DNA of 64,000 bases from Amycolatopsis nalaikhensis (GCF_030264295.1 NZ_CP127173.1:7013501-7077500), one strand, 5' to 3'; counted from the first letter of the stretch, positions 24,490-33,150 are shown. Notes: generated from the letters alone by a model not told the origin. Made by a program: numbers and translations.

Positions 24490-25593
24490 ATGGAGACTCA
24501 GGTGCTCGACCGGACCGGACTCGGCGAACTCGTCGACGCGCTGCGCGGCGAGGGCTACCGGGTGATCGGCCCCACCGTGCGGGACAACGCCATCGTGCTC
24601 GCGGAGCTGGACTCCGCCGGGCAGCTGCCCGCGGGGTGGGGCGTCACCACCGCACCCGGCCGGTACCGGCTGCGGCGCCGGGACGACGAAGCCGTTTTCG
24701 GGCACTCGGCCGGGCCACAGTCGTGGAAGACCTACCTGCACCCGCCGCGCCGGAAGCTCTTCGAGGTGAACCGCACCGGGGAGTTCACCCCCGCGCCGGA
24801 GGACGACACCCGCTACGCCTTCCTCGGCGTCCGCGGCTGCGACCTCGCCGCGATCGCGGTCCTCGACCGGGTGCTCGGCGCCGGGGCGAACCCCGACGGC
24901 TCGTACCAGCGCCGCCGCCGGGAGCTGTTCGTGGTCGCGGTGAACTGCACCGAACCGGGCGAGCTGTGCTTCTGCACGTCGATGGGCACCGGCCCCGCGG
25001 CCGGTCCGGGCTACGACCTCGGCCTCACCGAACGCGACGGCGGCGACCGGTTCGTCGTCGACGTCGGTACGCCGAAAGGCGCACAGCTGCTGGAAAAGAT
25101 CACCGCCCGTCCCGCAGTGGAAGACGAAGTTCGCGAGGCCCGCGAAGACGTCGCCGCCGCGGCGGGCCGGATGGGGCGGGCGATGCCGGACGCCGACCTG
25201 CCCGCGGCGATCCGCGAAGCCCGGGAGTCGCCGCAGTGGGAGGAGGTCGCGAGCCGCTGCCTCACCTGCGGCAACTGCACGATGGTGTGCCCGACGTGCT
25301 TCTGCACGACGACCGAGGACGTCACGGACCTGACCGGCGACCACGCCGAACGCTGGCAGCGCTCGGCGTCCTGCTTCGAACTCGACTTCTCCTACGTGCA
25401 CGGCGGCAGCGTCCGGACGTCCGGCCCGAGCCGCTACCGGCAGTGGTTCAGCCACAAGCTCGGCACCTGGCACGAGCAGTTCGGCAGCTCCGGCTGCGTC
25501 GGCTGCGGCCGCTGCATCGCCTGGTGCCCGACCGGGATCGACATCACCGAAGAGGCGGCGAAGCTCGTGGCGTTCCCCGGAGGTACGCCGTGA
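24490..25593 (+). CDS. [NiFe] hydrogenase (group 3b-like) beta subunit, iron-sulfur protein
   Basis: A 367-aa protein of the HydB / anaerobic sulfite reductase subunit A family. It transfers electrons between the hydrogenase module and the flavin subunit. Two C-terminal [4Fe-4S] motifs are intact: CLTCGNCTMVCPTC and CVGCGRCIAWCPTG. Conserved RGCDLAAIAVLDR and C-rich loops (NCTEPGELCFCTSMG) also match the family. The four structural subunits follow in the order beta-gamma-small-large, as in archaeal sulfhydrogenases and the mycobacterial Hyh enzyme, whose expression is DosR-dependent in M. smegmatis. Promoter carries two DosR-like boxes. Confidence 0.9.
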   Translation: METQVLDRTGLGELVDALRGEGYRVIGPTVRDNAIVLAELDSAGQLPAGWGVTTAPGRYRLRRRDDEAVFGHSAGPQSWKTYLHPPRRKLFEVNRTGEFTPAPEDDTRYAFLGVRGCDLAAIAVLDRVLGAGANPDGSYQRRRRELFVVAVNCTEPGELCFCTSMGTGPAAGPGYDLGLTERDGGDRFVVDVGTPKGAQLLEKITARPAVEDEVREAREDVAAAAGRMGRAMPDADLPAAIREARESPQWEEVASRCLTCGNCTMVCPTCFCTTTEDVTDLTGDHAERWQRSASCFELDFSYVHGGSVRTSGPSRYRQWFSHKLGTWHEQFGSSGCVGCGRCIAWCPTGIDITEEAAKLVAFPGGTP

Positions 25594-26399
25594 CCGAACC
25601 GATGGTGCCGGTGCCGTACCGGGTGGCCGGGCGGGTGGTGGAGACCGCGGACTCGGTCAGCCTGCGGCTGGAACCGCACGGAAAGCCCCTGCCGGAAGCG
25701 AAACTCGGCCAGTTCATGATGCTCTACTGCCACGGCGTCGGCGAGGTGGCGATCTCGGTCAGCGGCCCCGGGCCGACGCACACGATCCGGGCCGTCGGGG
25801 CGGTGAGCCGGGCGCTGCACGACCTCCGGCCCGGCACCCTCGTCGGGGTGCGCGGGCCGTTCGGGACCAGCTGGGACGTCGAGGACGCGGCGGGCAACGA
25901 CATCGTGATCGTCGCGGGCGGCGCCGGGCTCTGCCCGCTGCGTCCGGTGCTCGCCGACGTCCTGGACCACCGTGGCGGCTACGGGCGGGTCGTCGTGGTG
26001 GCGGGCGCCCGGAAGCCGGACGAGTTCCTGTTCCCGCACGAGCTGGCGTCCTGGGCCGGCCGGCACGACGTCGAGCTGCTGCAGACCATCGACCGCCCGG
26101 CGCCGGGCTGGACCGGGCCGGTCGGCTTCGTCACCGAACCCCTGGCCGCCCTCGAGCTCGACCCGGAGCGCACCCGCGCCTTCCTCTGCGGACCGGAGCC
26201 GATGATGCGCGCCTGCGCGGAAATCCTGCTGGCCAAACAGATGTCCGCGCACCACATCCGGGTTTCCCTGGAGCGGGCGATGAAGTGCGGGATCGGTCTG
26301 TGCGGCCACTGTCAGCTCGGCCCGCTGCTGGTCTGCCGGGACGGCCCGGTCATGGACTACACGGTGGCCGGCCCCCTGCTCGCGGTGAAGGAGCTGTGA
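25590..26399 (+). CDS. [NiFe] hydrogenase (group 3b-like) gamma subunit, FAD/NAD(P)-binding
   Basis: A 269-aa HydG-like diaphorase subunit that would exchange electrons with NAD(P)(H). It has a ferredoxin-reductase fold: flavin-binding domain (residues about 8-95), nucleotide-binding domain starting IVIVAGGAGLCPLRPVL, and the terminal nucleotide-site motif FLCGPEPMM. A C-terminal [2Fe-2S] motif follows, CGIGLCGHCQLGPLLVC. Starts at GTG overlapping the beta-subunit stop (GTGA), with GGAGG upstream; the in-frame ATG five codons later is an alternative. Its stop overlaps the small-subunit ATG (TGATG). Confidence 0.9.
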   Translation: MTEPMVPVPYRVAGRVVETADSVSLRLEPHGKPLPEAKLGQFMMLYCHGVGEVAISVSGPGPTHTIRAVGAVSRALHDLRPGTLVGVRGPFGTSWDVEDAAGNDIVIVAGGAGLCPLRPVLADVLDHRGGYGRVVVVAGARKPDEFLFPHELASWAGRHDVELLQTIDRPAPGWTGPVGFVTEPLAALELDPERTRAFLCGPEPMMRACAEILLAKQMSAHHIRVSLERAMKCGIGLCGHCQLGPLLVCRDGPVMDYTVAGPLLAVKEL

Positions 26400-27151
26400 T
26401 GCCTGCCCCGACCCTCGCCGTCTGGAAGTTCGCCTCCTGCGACGGCTGTCAGCTGACCCTGCTCGACTGTGAAGACGAGCTCCTCGCGTTCGCCGGGCAG
26501 GTGCGGATCGCGCACTTCCTCGAGGCGTCCAGCGAGGTGCTGCCCGGTCCGTACGACGTGTCCCTGGTCGAGGGATCGATCACCACCGAGGCGGACCGGC
26601 GCCGCATCCACGAGGTGCGGGCGCAGTCGAAGGTGCTCGTCACGATCGGCGCGTGCGCCACCTCGGGCGGCATTCAGGCACTGCGGAACTTCGCCGACGT
26701 CACCGAATTCACCTCCGTCGTCTACGCGAACCCGCAGTACGTCGACACGCTGGAGACGTCGACCCCGATCGCCGCGCACGTCCCGGTGGACCACGAGCTG
26801 CACGGCTGCCCGATCGACCGCGGGCAGCTGCTCGGCACGATCACCGCGTTGCTCGCCGGCCGGAAGCCGGACCTGCCCGACACCAGCGTGTGCACCGAAT
26901 GCAAGCGCCGCGGCCTCACCTGCCTGCTGGTCGCCGAGGGCACCCCGTGCCTCGGCCCGGTCACCCGCGCCGGCTGCGGCGCGCTCTGCCCCGGCGTCCA
27001 CCGGGGATGTTTCGGTTGTTTCGGCCCCATGGCGAAGCCGAACACCCCGGTGCTGATCCCGCTGCTGCGTTCGCGTGGCATGAGCGAGGACGCGGTGGAC
27101 CGCGTGTTCAGCACCTTCACATTGGCCGAGACCCGGCGGGAGAAACGATGA
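26399..27151 (+). CDS. [NiFe] hydrogenase (group 3b-like) small subunit
   Basis: The 250-aa electron-transfer subunit. The proximal cluster ligands are visible: FASCDGCQLTLLDCE at the N terminus, the GACATSGG loop and HGCPID. C-terminal cysteines (CTECKRRGLTC, GTPCLGPVTRAGCGALC, GCFGCFGP) would bind medial and distal clusters. There is no twin-arginine signal, so the enzyme is cytoplasmic, as expected for group 3. It overlaps both neighbours by stop/start fusion, giving strict stoichiometric coupling. Confidence 0.93.
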   Translation: MPAPTLAVWKFASCDGCQLTLLDCEDELLAFAGQVRIAHFLEASSEVLPGPYDVSLVEGSITTEADRRRIHEVRAQSKVLVTIGACATSGGIQALRNFADVTEFTSVVYANPQYVDTLETSTPIAAHVPVDHELHGCPIDRGQLLGTITALLAGRKPDLPDTSVCTECKRRGLTCLLVAEGTPCLGPVTRAGCGALCPGVHRGCFGCFGPMAKPNTPVLIPLLRSRGMSEDAVDRVFSTFTLAETRREKR

Positions 27152-28440
27152 GCCACCGAAGCCGTCAGCTGAAGGTCAGCTCGCTGGCCCGGGTCGAAGG
27201 CGAAGGCGCGCTGCACGTCCGGATCACCGGCGGCACGGTCGAGCGCGTCGAACTGAACATCTACGAGCCGCCGCGGTTCTTCGAAGCGTTCCTGCGCGGC
27301 CGCGCGCACACCGAACCGCCGGACATCACCGCGCGGATCTGCGGCATCTGCCCGGTGGCCTACCAGACCAGCGCGTGCAACGCGATCGAGCAGGCGTGCG
27401 GCGTCACGCTCGATCCGCCGCTCGCCGACGTGCGCCGGCTGCTGTACTGCGGCGAATGGATCTCCAGCCACGCGCTGCACATCTACCTGCTGCACGCGCC
27501 CGATTTCCTCGGCCACCCGGACGCGATCAGCCTGGCCACCCGCCACCGCGAGATCGTCGAGCGCGGCCTGGCGCTGAAGAAGGCGGGCAACACGCTGCTC
27601 GAAACCTTCGGCGGGCGGGCGATCCACCCGGTCAACGTCCGGGTCGGCGGGTTCTATTCGCTGCCCACCCGCGCCGAGCTGGCCCCACTGGCCGAGGTGC
27701 TGCGGCGGGCCCTCGACATCGCCCTCGACACCGTCCGCTGGACAGCCGGGTTCGAGTTCCCCGACCTCGAACTGGACCACGACTTCCTCGCTGCGTACGA
27801 ACCCGGCCGCTACGCCATCGCCGACGGAACCCTGCGCACCACTTCAGGCTGGGCCTTTTCCCCGCGCGAATTCTCGGCGCACGTCGTCGAGTCGCAGGTG
27901 CCGCACTCCACGGCGTTGCACGCCTCGCTCGACGGGCACCGCTACCTGACCGGTCCGCTGGCGCGCTACACCCTGAACTCGGCGCAGCTGTCGGCGACGG
28001 CCCGGCAGGCCGCCGCGGAAGCCGGGCTGGGGGAGGAGTGCCGCAACCCGTTCCGCAGCATCCTCGTCCGCGGCGTCGAGCTGGTCTACGCCGTCGACGA
28101 GGCACTGCGGCTGATCGACCAGTACGAACGACCGTCACGGCCGTCCGTCGACGTCCCGCCGCGAGCCGGGATCGGGCACGGGATCAGCGAAGCACCGCGC
28201 GGCACGCTGTACCACCGCTACGAACTCGACGACGGCGGGCTGATCCGCGCGGCGGACATCGTGCCGCCGACCTCGCAGAACCAGGCCGCGATCGAGGACG
28301 ACCTGCGCCGCGTCGTGAGCGGCAACCTCGGTCTCGACGACGCCGCGCTGACCGATCTGTGCGAGCGCACCATCCGCAACTACGACCCGTGCATCTCCTG
28401 CTCGGCCCACTTCCTCGACGTCACCTGGGAACACCGGTGA
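27148..28440 (+). CDS. [NiFe] hydrogenase (group 3b-like) large (catalytic) subunit
   Basis: A 430-aa subunit carrying the Ni-Fe centre. The L1 motif RICGICPVAYQ and L2 motif DPCISCSAHF provide all four nickel ligands. Maturation should cleave after the histidine of L2 and remove a nine-residue tail (FLDVTWEHR). Conserved ARVEGEGAL at the N terminus is present. The reaction is reversible H2 oxidation/proton reduction coupled to NAD(P) through the beta and gamma subunits. In mycobacteria the equivalent enzyme disposes of reductant as H2 under hypoxia. The next gene encodes its protease, overlapping by GTGA. Confidence 0.95.
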   Translation: MSHRSRQLKVSSLARVEGEGALHVRITGGTVERVELNIYEPPRFFEAFLRGRAHTEPPDITARICGICPVAYQTSACNAIEQACGVTLDPPLADVRRLLYCGEWISSHALHIYLLHAPDFLGHPDAISLATRHREIVERGLALKKAGNTLLETFGGRAIHPVNVRVGGFYSLPTRAELAPLAEVLRRALDIALDTVRWTAGFEFPDLELDHDFLAAYEPGRYAIADGTLRTTSGWAFSPREFSAHVVESQVPHSTALHASLDGHRYLTGPLARYTLNSAQLSATARQAAAEAGLGEECRNPFRSILVRGVELVYAVDEALRLIDQYERPSRPSVDVPPRAGIGHGISEAPRGTLYHRYELDDGGLIRAADIVPPTSQNQAAIEDDLRRVVSGNLGLDDAALTDLCERTIRNYDPCISCSAHFLDVTWEHR

Positions 28441-28886
28441 GCCGCGCCGTGGTGATCGGCGTCGGGAACGAATACCGCCACGACGACGGCGTCGGGCTCG
28501 CCGTGCTGGCCGAACTCGACGCGCACCCGATTCCCGGCGTCGTCACCGCCCTCTGCGACGGCGAGCCGGCGGCCCTGCTCGAGGCGTGGACCGGGGCGGA
28601 AATCGCCATCGTCGTCGATGCCGTGTTGTGCGAGCCGAGCACACCGGGCCGGCTCTGGCGGTCCACAGTGGACTCGCTACTGCCGGGCGGTGGCTCCGCG
28701 AGTTCCCACGCGCTCGGCATCCCCGACGCCGTCCGGCTCGGCGCCGCGCTCGGCCGGGTGCCGGGCGAACTCGTGGTGTACGCGGTCGAAGCCGCGGATC
28801 TGGGCCTGGGGGTCGGGCTCACGCCCGCTGTGCAAGCCGCGGTGCCCGAGGTCGTTCGCGCGGTGCGCAGCGAGCTCGGCCGCTGA
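28437..28886 (+). CDS. hydrogenase maturation protease (HycI/HyaD family)
   Basis: A 149-aa endopeptidase that removes the C-terminal tail of the large subunit after nickel insertion. Hallmarks: VIGVGNEYRHDDGVGL at the N terminus, with the nickel-sensing glutamate and aspartate, and the IVVDAV strand. Start is a GTG overlapping the large-subunit stop. It closes the five-gene hydrogenase operon and is convergent with galT, 5 bp away. Confidence 0.92.
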   Translation: MSRAVVIGVGNEYRHDDGVGLAVLAELDAHPIPGVVTALCDGEPAALLEAWTGAEIAIVVDAVLCEPSTPGRLWRSTVDSLLPGGGSASSHALGIPDAVRLGAALGRVPGELVVYAVEAADLGLGVGLTPAVQAAVPEVVRAVRSELGR

Positions 28887-28891
28887 GCGCG

Positions 28892-29821
28892 TCACCGCGC
28901 TTCGGCCGACCCGACCAGGGTGCGCAGGCGCGCGGCGGCGTGTTCCGGTGACACGGTCGTCACCGGGACATCCGTCGCCAGCTCCAGTCCGGCGGGAATC
29001 TCCAGTCGAGGCACCAGTTGCAGTGACCAGGCGAGGAACGGCGCGGTCTCGTAGCCGCCGGGCGCGGTCCGCACGACGATGTTGTAGGCCGGATCACCCA
29101 GTTCGGCACGCAAGGCGGCGAGGACCGCCCGCAGGCACCGGGCCGTCGCGTGGATCTCTTCGGTGTTCGCGGTGGCGAAGTCCGGTCGTGCCCGGTGCGG
29201 GAGGATCCGGACCTCGTAGGCGGCGATCGGCGCGAACGGCGTGTAGGCGACGACGTGGTCGTCGGCGAAGACGACCCGTTTGCCCTCGCTCAATGCCGCT
29301 TCGAGCTGTTCGTCGGCCAGCCGGCGGCCGTGGTCGCGGTGGTGGACGCGCGCCGACTCCAGCTCGCGCCGCGTTCCCGCGGACAGCACCGGCAGGCCGG
29401 CCACCTGCGAATGCGGGTGCGCCAGCGAAATGCCGGCCGCGAGGCCGTGGTTGCGGAACACGACAACCTGGGCGGCCGCGGGCCGCAGCGCCCGGTGCCG
29501 GTGCTGCCAGGCGCTGAGCACGTCCGCGACCTCCGCTTCGGTGCCGGTCGCGAGGTCCCAGCCGTGCCGGGGCGACTCGATGACGATCTCGTGCTTGTCG
29601 GACAGCGCGTACCGGTTCGGGACCGCGCGGACGCGCCAAGGCGATCCGTCCCCGGGCAGCCGCCAGGTCTCGGGCGGGGTGTCCTCGGTGCCCGGGCAGA
29701 ACGGGCACGCGGCCCCGGCCGCGCTGTGCGGGCGCGTCCGGCGCCCCGGCGCGAGCACGGTCCAGTCCTCGGTTTCGGCGTTCCAGCGCAGCTCGCCGCC
29801 GTGCCACGCCTGGGTCGTCAC
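28892..29821 (-). CDS. galT: galactose-1-phosphate uridylyltransferase-like protein
   Basis: A 309-aa HIT-superfamily nucleotidyltransferase. The active site AHPHSQVAG supplies the nucleophilic histidine (H-x-H-x-Q), FCPGTEDTPPE holds N-terminal zinc ligands, and VPNRYAL and the C-terminal half are typical of GalT. It is shorter than the E. coli enzyme (348 aa). It overlaps the stop of the TreT-YHS gene by GTGA, so it is the second gene of a sugar-nucleotide/trehalose operon. An alternative is an ADP-sugar or other hexose-1-phosphate nucleotidyltransferase working with TreT. Confidence 0.82.
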   Translation of the reverse strand: MTTQAWHGGELRWNAETEDWTVLAPGRRTRPHSAAGAACPFCPGTEDTPPETWRLPGDGSPWRVRAVPNRYALSDKHEIVIESPRHGWDLATGTEAEVADVLSAWQHRHRALRPAAAQVVVFRNHGLAAGISLAHPHSQVAGLPVLSAGTRRELESARVHHRDHGRRLADEQLEAALSEGKRVVFADDHVVAYTPFAPIAAYEVRILPHRARPDFATANTEEIHATARCLRAVLAALRAELGDPAYNIVVRTAPGGYETAPFLAWSLQLVPRLEIPAGLELATDVPVTTVSPEHAAARLRTLVGSAEAR

Positions 29822-31230
29822 GACGCCTGCCCCGGCCGGAACGCGGTGCGGCACCGCTCGGAGCAGAAGGAGTAGGTGCGGCCGTCGTCGACGACGGTGG
29901 GCGTCGCGCCGCCGGGCGGCACGGCCAGTCCGCAGACCGGATCGCGGTGGTCGGACCGGGTCATCAGCGCGCCGGGCGGATCGCCGTGGGCGAGGCCGTC
30001 GAGCAGCGTCAGCTCGTCGAGCAGGAGCCGGGGGAGCAGGAAGTGCCGCCGGACGCGTTCGCGGCCGGACGCGCCCAATGCGGCCGCGCGGCCCGGGTCC
30101 TGGAGCAGGTCCAGCAGTTCCCGGGCACAGTGTTCGGTGGAGTCGACAAGGACGCCGCCCGTGTCGTCGGCGACCTGCAACGGGATCCCGCCGGCCCGTC
30201 CCGCGACGATCGGCGTGCCCTTCCACAGCGCTTCGGAGACGACGAGCCCGAACCCTTCGCGGATCGACTTCTGGATCATCACCGACGAAAACTTCTGGAA
30301 CGCGTTGACCTCGACGTTGCCGACGCCGGTCAGGTTGGTGAAGACGTGGATGTCCGGGTCGTCCCTGCTCGCGTCGCTGATGCTGCGGTAGACCTCCCAC
30401 CCCTCCGGGTCGTCGAGCGCCATGGACCCGACGAGCGCCAGCTGCAGCCCGGGCACTTCGGGCCGCACCAGGCGGAAGGCCTCGATCACGCCCAGCGGGT
30501 CCTTCCACGGGTCGAACCGCGACACCTGCGTGACGAGCGGGCGGTCGGGTTCGATGCCGATCCAGTTGAGCACCGCGTGCGCGGTCCGGTCGTCCAGGGA
30601 CATGTTCTTGGGGCTGAGCGGGTCGATCGCCGGGCAGATGATGTCGGCGCGGTCGCGCGGGAGCGTCGGGGGTACGAAGTCCGGCAGGGTGAACACCGTC
30701 GCGTCGTAGCCTTCGACGAATTTGCCGAGGTAGTCCCAGGCGCCAGGGGCGGGCTGGGAGGTGTCGACGTGGCACCGCCACACCGACCGGGCTCCCGTGG
30801 TGTCCGAAAAGGACAGCACGGCGGCCGGCTGCGGGTCGTGGACGAAAACGAAGTCGCAGTCCGCGAAGTCCGGGTCGGCCGACAGCTGCTCGGCATTGCG
30901 GCGCGAAGTCTCCTCGTAGAGCCGGATCTCGGCGTCCGTGATCGGTTCGGTGCCGCCTTGGAGCGCGTTGTGGAGCTTCTTCGTCACCGCGAAGAAGGCC
31001 GGCTCGCCGCTGATGATCTTCCAGGTCGCGCGAACACCGAGGTCGTTGTAGAGCGGCACGGCGGAGCGCAGCAGTTCGGAGACACCGCCGCCGTAGGGCG
31101 TGGCGCTCAGGTGGATGACCCGGGCACCGCGGAGCCGGTCCGCCACCGCCAGCAGCGGTTCCACGATCCAGTCCGGGGCGACCTTCCGATACGCCGAAAC
31201 GGCGAGTTCACCGACGTCGACAGTCTGCAT
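29818..31230 (-). CDS. trehalose synthase TreT-like glycosyltransferase with C-terminal YHS domain
   Basis: A 470-aa protein. Residues about 1-415 are a GT4 retaining glycosyltransferase of the TreT type: HLSATPYGGGVSELLRSAVP, VHDPQPAAVL, VSRFDPWKDPLGVIEAF and the nucleotide-sugar site EGFGLVVSEALWKGTPIVA. TreT makes trehalose from NDP-glucose and glucose. Residues about 430-470 add a YHS domain (DPVCGLAV, then YSFCSERCRTAF), a small metal/cysteine module usually found in copper or sulfur proteins. This combination is unusual. Start: the ATG after AGAGGG; the open frame extends further upstream without support. A DosR-like box lies 61 bp upstream, shared with the divergent Rv1733c-like gene. 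Confidence 0.83.
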   Translation of the reverse strand: MQTVDVGELAVSAYRKVAPDWIVEPLLAVADRLRGARVIHLSATPYGGGVSELLRSAVPLYNDLGVRATWKIISGEPAFFAVTKKLHNALQGGTEPITDAEIRLYEETSRRNAEQLSADPDFADCDFVFVHDPQPAAVLSFSDTTGARSVWRCHVDTSQPAPGAWDYLGKFVEGYDATVFTLPDFVPPTLPRDRADIICPAIDPLSPKNMSLDDRTAHAVLNWIGIEPDRPLVTQVSRFDPWKDPLGVIEAFRLVRPEVPGLQLALVGSMALDDPEGWEVYRSISDASRDDPDIHVFTNLTGVGNVEVNAFQKFSSVMIQKSIREGFGLVVSEALWKGTPIVAGRAGGIPLQVADDTGGVLVDSTEHCARELLDLLQDPGRAAALGASGRERVRRHFLLPRLLLDELTLLDGLAHGDPPGALMTRSDHRDPVCGLAVPPGGATPTVVDDGRTYSFCSERCRTAFRPGQAS

Positions 31231-31290
31231 CTGAGGCCCTCTCGCTCGGCGGCCGGGGTTCCAGCGTCGGTCCGGGAGACCGGTGCCGCC

Positions 31291-31306
31291 AGGGCCCAAA
31301 GTCACC
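31291..31306. promoter_or_regulatory. DosR-like box in the TreT / membrane-protein divergent promoter
   Basis: AGGGCCCAAAGTCACC; complement GGTGACTTTGGGCCCT, differing from the consensus by one base. It lies 61 bp from the TreT start and 119 bp from the membrane-protein start. Confidence 0.65.
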
Positions 31307-31424
31307 GGAATCGCGGCGGCGGAAACGGACGCATGGCCCGGGGGCGGGGGACCGTGTGCCCTGCACCGTGGCCGTGCTCGGCGGTGATGCTTGCCCCACC
31401 CCCTGGAGCGGAAGGCAGGACGCG

Positions 31425-32042
31425 ATGTACACGTCGATGTGGTTCACCCGGTTGCGGCACAGCCTCTTCCCCGGGCGCGGCACCGTGGCCCGCCCGTCGG
31501 ACCGGGTCCAGGCGGCCGTCCTGCTCCTCGTGGTCGTGTCGTCACTCCTCACCGGGGTGGGTGCGGTCCTGCTCGGAATCGGCATCCACGCCGGAGAAGC
31601 GGCCAAGTCCCGCGAACAGATCGCGTCGCGCTACGAGGCGTCGGCGGTACTGCTGGCGGACGGCCCGGCCCCCGGCACGGCCGGGCGCGGCGGCATCCCG
31701 GGCGAATCCGGGCCGGCCAAGGCGTTCTGGGTGACGCGTGACGGGCAACGGCACACCGGCGAGGTGGACGCCCCGTCCGGAACGGTCGCCGGCAACGAGG
31801 TCTCGATCTGGCTCGACGGCACCGGCACGCCGGTCGCCCGCCCGCTCACCCCGATCGCGGCTGCCGTGGACGCGACGGTCATCGCGACCGGGCTTTGGGC
31901 TGGTGTGGTGTTCCTGCTCGCTTTGGCCTACGGCGGAGTGGTCGTCCTGCTGAACCGGCGCCGCCTCGCCCGGTGGCAGCAGGAGTGGTTCGCCCGGCAG
32001 CCCGGCCGGACCCGGCGGGATGACCAAAGTCCTGCCGGCTAG
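31425..32042 (+). CDS. Rv1733c-like transmembrane protein
   Basis: A 205-aa protein with two membrane helices enclosing an extracytoplasmic domain. The first helix (VQAAVLLLVVVSSLLTGVGAV, about residues 28-48) follows RPSDR, the second is ATVIATGLWAGVVFLLALAY (about 160-180). The basic tail (LNRRRLARWQQEWF) is cytoplasmic. This layout and the RPSDRVQAA start match the Rv1733c family, a DosR-regulon latency antigen of M. tuberculosis of unknown function. ATG start with GAAGGCAGGA upstream. A DosR-like box precedes it and the adh gene follows 72 bp later. Confidence 0.8.
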   Translation: MYTSMWFTRLRHSLFPGRGTVARPSDRVQAAVLLLVVVSSLLTGVGAVLLGIGIHAGEAAKSREQIASRYEASAVLLADGPAPGTAGRGGIPGESGPAKAFWVTRDGQRHTGEVDAPSGTVAGNEVSIWLDGTGTPVARPLTPIAAAVDATVIATGLWAGVVFLLALAYGGVVVLLNRRRLARWQQEWFARQPGRTRRDDQSPAG

Positions 32043-32056
32043 TGACCGTCGGCCAC
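32019..32056. promoter_or_regulatory. pair of DosR-like boxes upstream of adh
   Basis: GATGACCAAAGTCCTG (32019-32034, overlapping the end of the upstream gene) and AGTGACCGTCGGCCAC (32041-32056). Each departs from the consensus at several positions. Their starts are 22 bp apart and they lie 59-96 bp from the adh start. Confidence 0.45.
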
Positions 32057-32114
32057 GGCCCGCCCACGGGTGGATCGGCGATCGTGGACGCTCACCGTCC
32101 GAAGAGGAGCGAAC

Positions 32115-33125
32115 ATGAAGGCCGCCGTCGTCACGGATTTCTCGTCCCTGCTCGAGCTGCGCGAGGTACCGATCCCGGAGCCCGGCCCCCAGCAGATCCT
32201 GGTCCGGCTGGAGACCTGCGGGATCTGCCACACCGACATCCACGCCGCCCACGGGGACTGGCTGGTCAAGCCGGCGCTGCCGCTGATCCCGGGCCACGAA
32301 GGCGTTGGCATCGTCGAGCGCGTCGGTGCCGGCGTGCCGGAGACCCGGGTCGGGCAGCGAGTCGCCCTGCCGTGGCTCGGCTCGGCCTGTGGTGAGTGCG
32401 GCTTCTGTGTCTCCGGCTGGGAGACGCTGTGCGAGGCGCAGCTGAACACCGGCTACTCGATCGATGGCGGCTACGCCGAGTACGCCGTGGCCGACGCGCG
32501 CTACGCGGTCCCGGTGCCGGACGGCGTCGCGCCGCTCGAAGCGTCCCCACTGACCTGCGCCGGCGTGACGACCTACAAGGCGGTCAAGGTCGGCAACGTC
32601 CGCCCGGCGGACCGGGTCGCGATCTTCGGCGTCGGCGGCCTCGGCCACCTCGCGATCCAGTACGCGCGCATCGCGGGCGGCTTCGTCACGGCGGTCGACA
32701 TCGAGCCCGGAAAGCTGGATCTCGCCCGCGAACTCGGCGCCGATCACGTGGTCGACGCGAGCGCCGGCGACCCGGCCGAAGCCATCCAGGCCGAAGGCGG
32801 CGCCGACGTGGCGATCGTGCTGGCCACCGCGCCGAGTGCCTTCGAGCAGGCCCTGCGCTCCCTGCGCCGGGGCGGTCGGCTGGTGTGCGTCGGCATCCCG
32901 GCGGGCGGGATCCTTCCGGTGCCGATCTTCGAGGCGGTGATCAAGGGCATCTCGGTGATCGGCTCGATCGTCGGCACCCGCAAGGACCTGGCGGAGGTCT
33001 TTGCCTTGCACGCTGCGGGCCGGACGACCGTGAAGGCCGAGACCCGGAAGCTCGAGGACATCAACGAAGCGTTCGAAGAGGTCCTGGCCAACCGCGTTCC
33101 CGCGCGTCTGGTGATCGAGTTCTGA
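32115..33125 (+). CDS. zinc-dependent alcohol dehydrogenase (AdhP type)
   Basis: A 336-aa medium-chain dehydrogenase. Catalytic zinc ligands are in CGICHTDIHAAHG and GHEGVG, structural zinc cysteines in CGECGFCVSGWETLC, and the NAD site is GVGGLGHLAIQYA. Predicted reaction: reversible oxidation of short-chain alcohols with NAD+. Under oxygen limitation it would regenerate NAD+ by reducing aldehydes. ATG with GAAGAGGAGCG upstream. Two weak DosR-like boxes precede the gene and a stem-loop follows it. Confidence 0.93.
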   Translation: MKAAVVTDFSSLLELREVPIPEPGPQQILVRLETCGICHTDIHAAHGDWLVKPALPLIPGHEGVGIVERVGAGVPETRVGQRVALPWLGSACGECGFCVSGWETLCEAQLNTGYSIDGGYAEYAVADARYAVPVPDGVAPLEASPLTCAGVTTYKAVKVGNVRPADRVAIFGVGGLGHLAIQYARIAGGFVTAVDIEPGKLDLARELGADHVVDASAGDPAEAIQAEGGADVAIVLATAPSAFEQALRSLRRGGRLVCVGIPAGGILPVPIFEAVIKGISVIGSIVGTRKDLAEVFALHAAGRTTVKAETRKLEDINEAFEEVLANRVPARLVIEF

Positions 33126-33150
33126 CTCGGTGACAGAGTGCTCCACCGAG
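33126..33150 (+). terminator. stem-loop after adh
   Basis: CTCGGTG and CACCGAG are perfectly complementary over an 11-nt spacer, immediately after the adh stop codon. A short stem; probable terminator. Confidence 0.5.
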
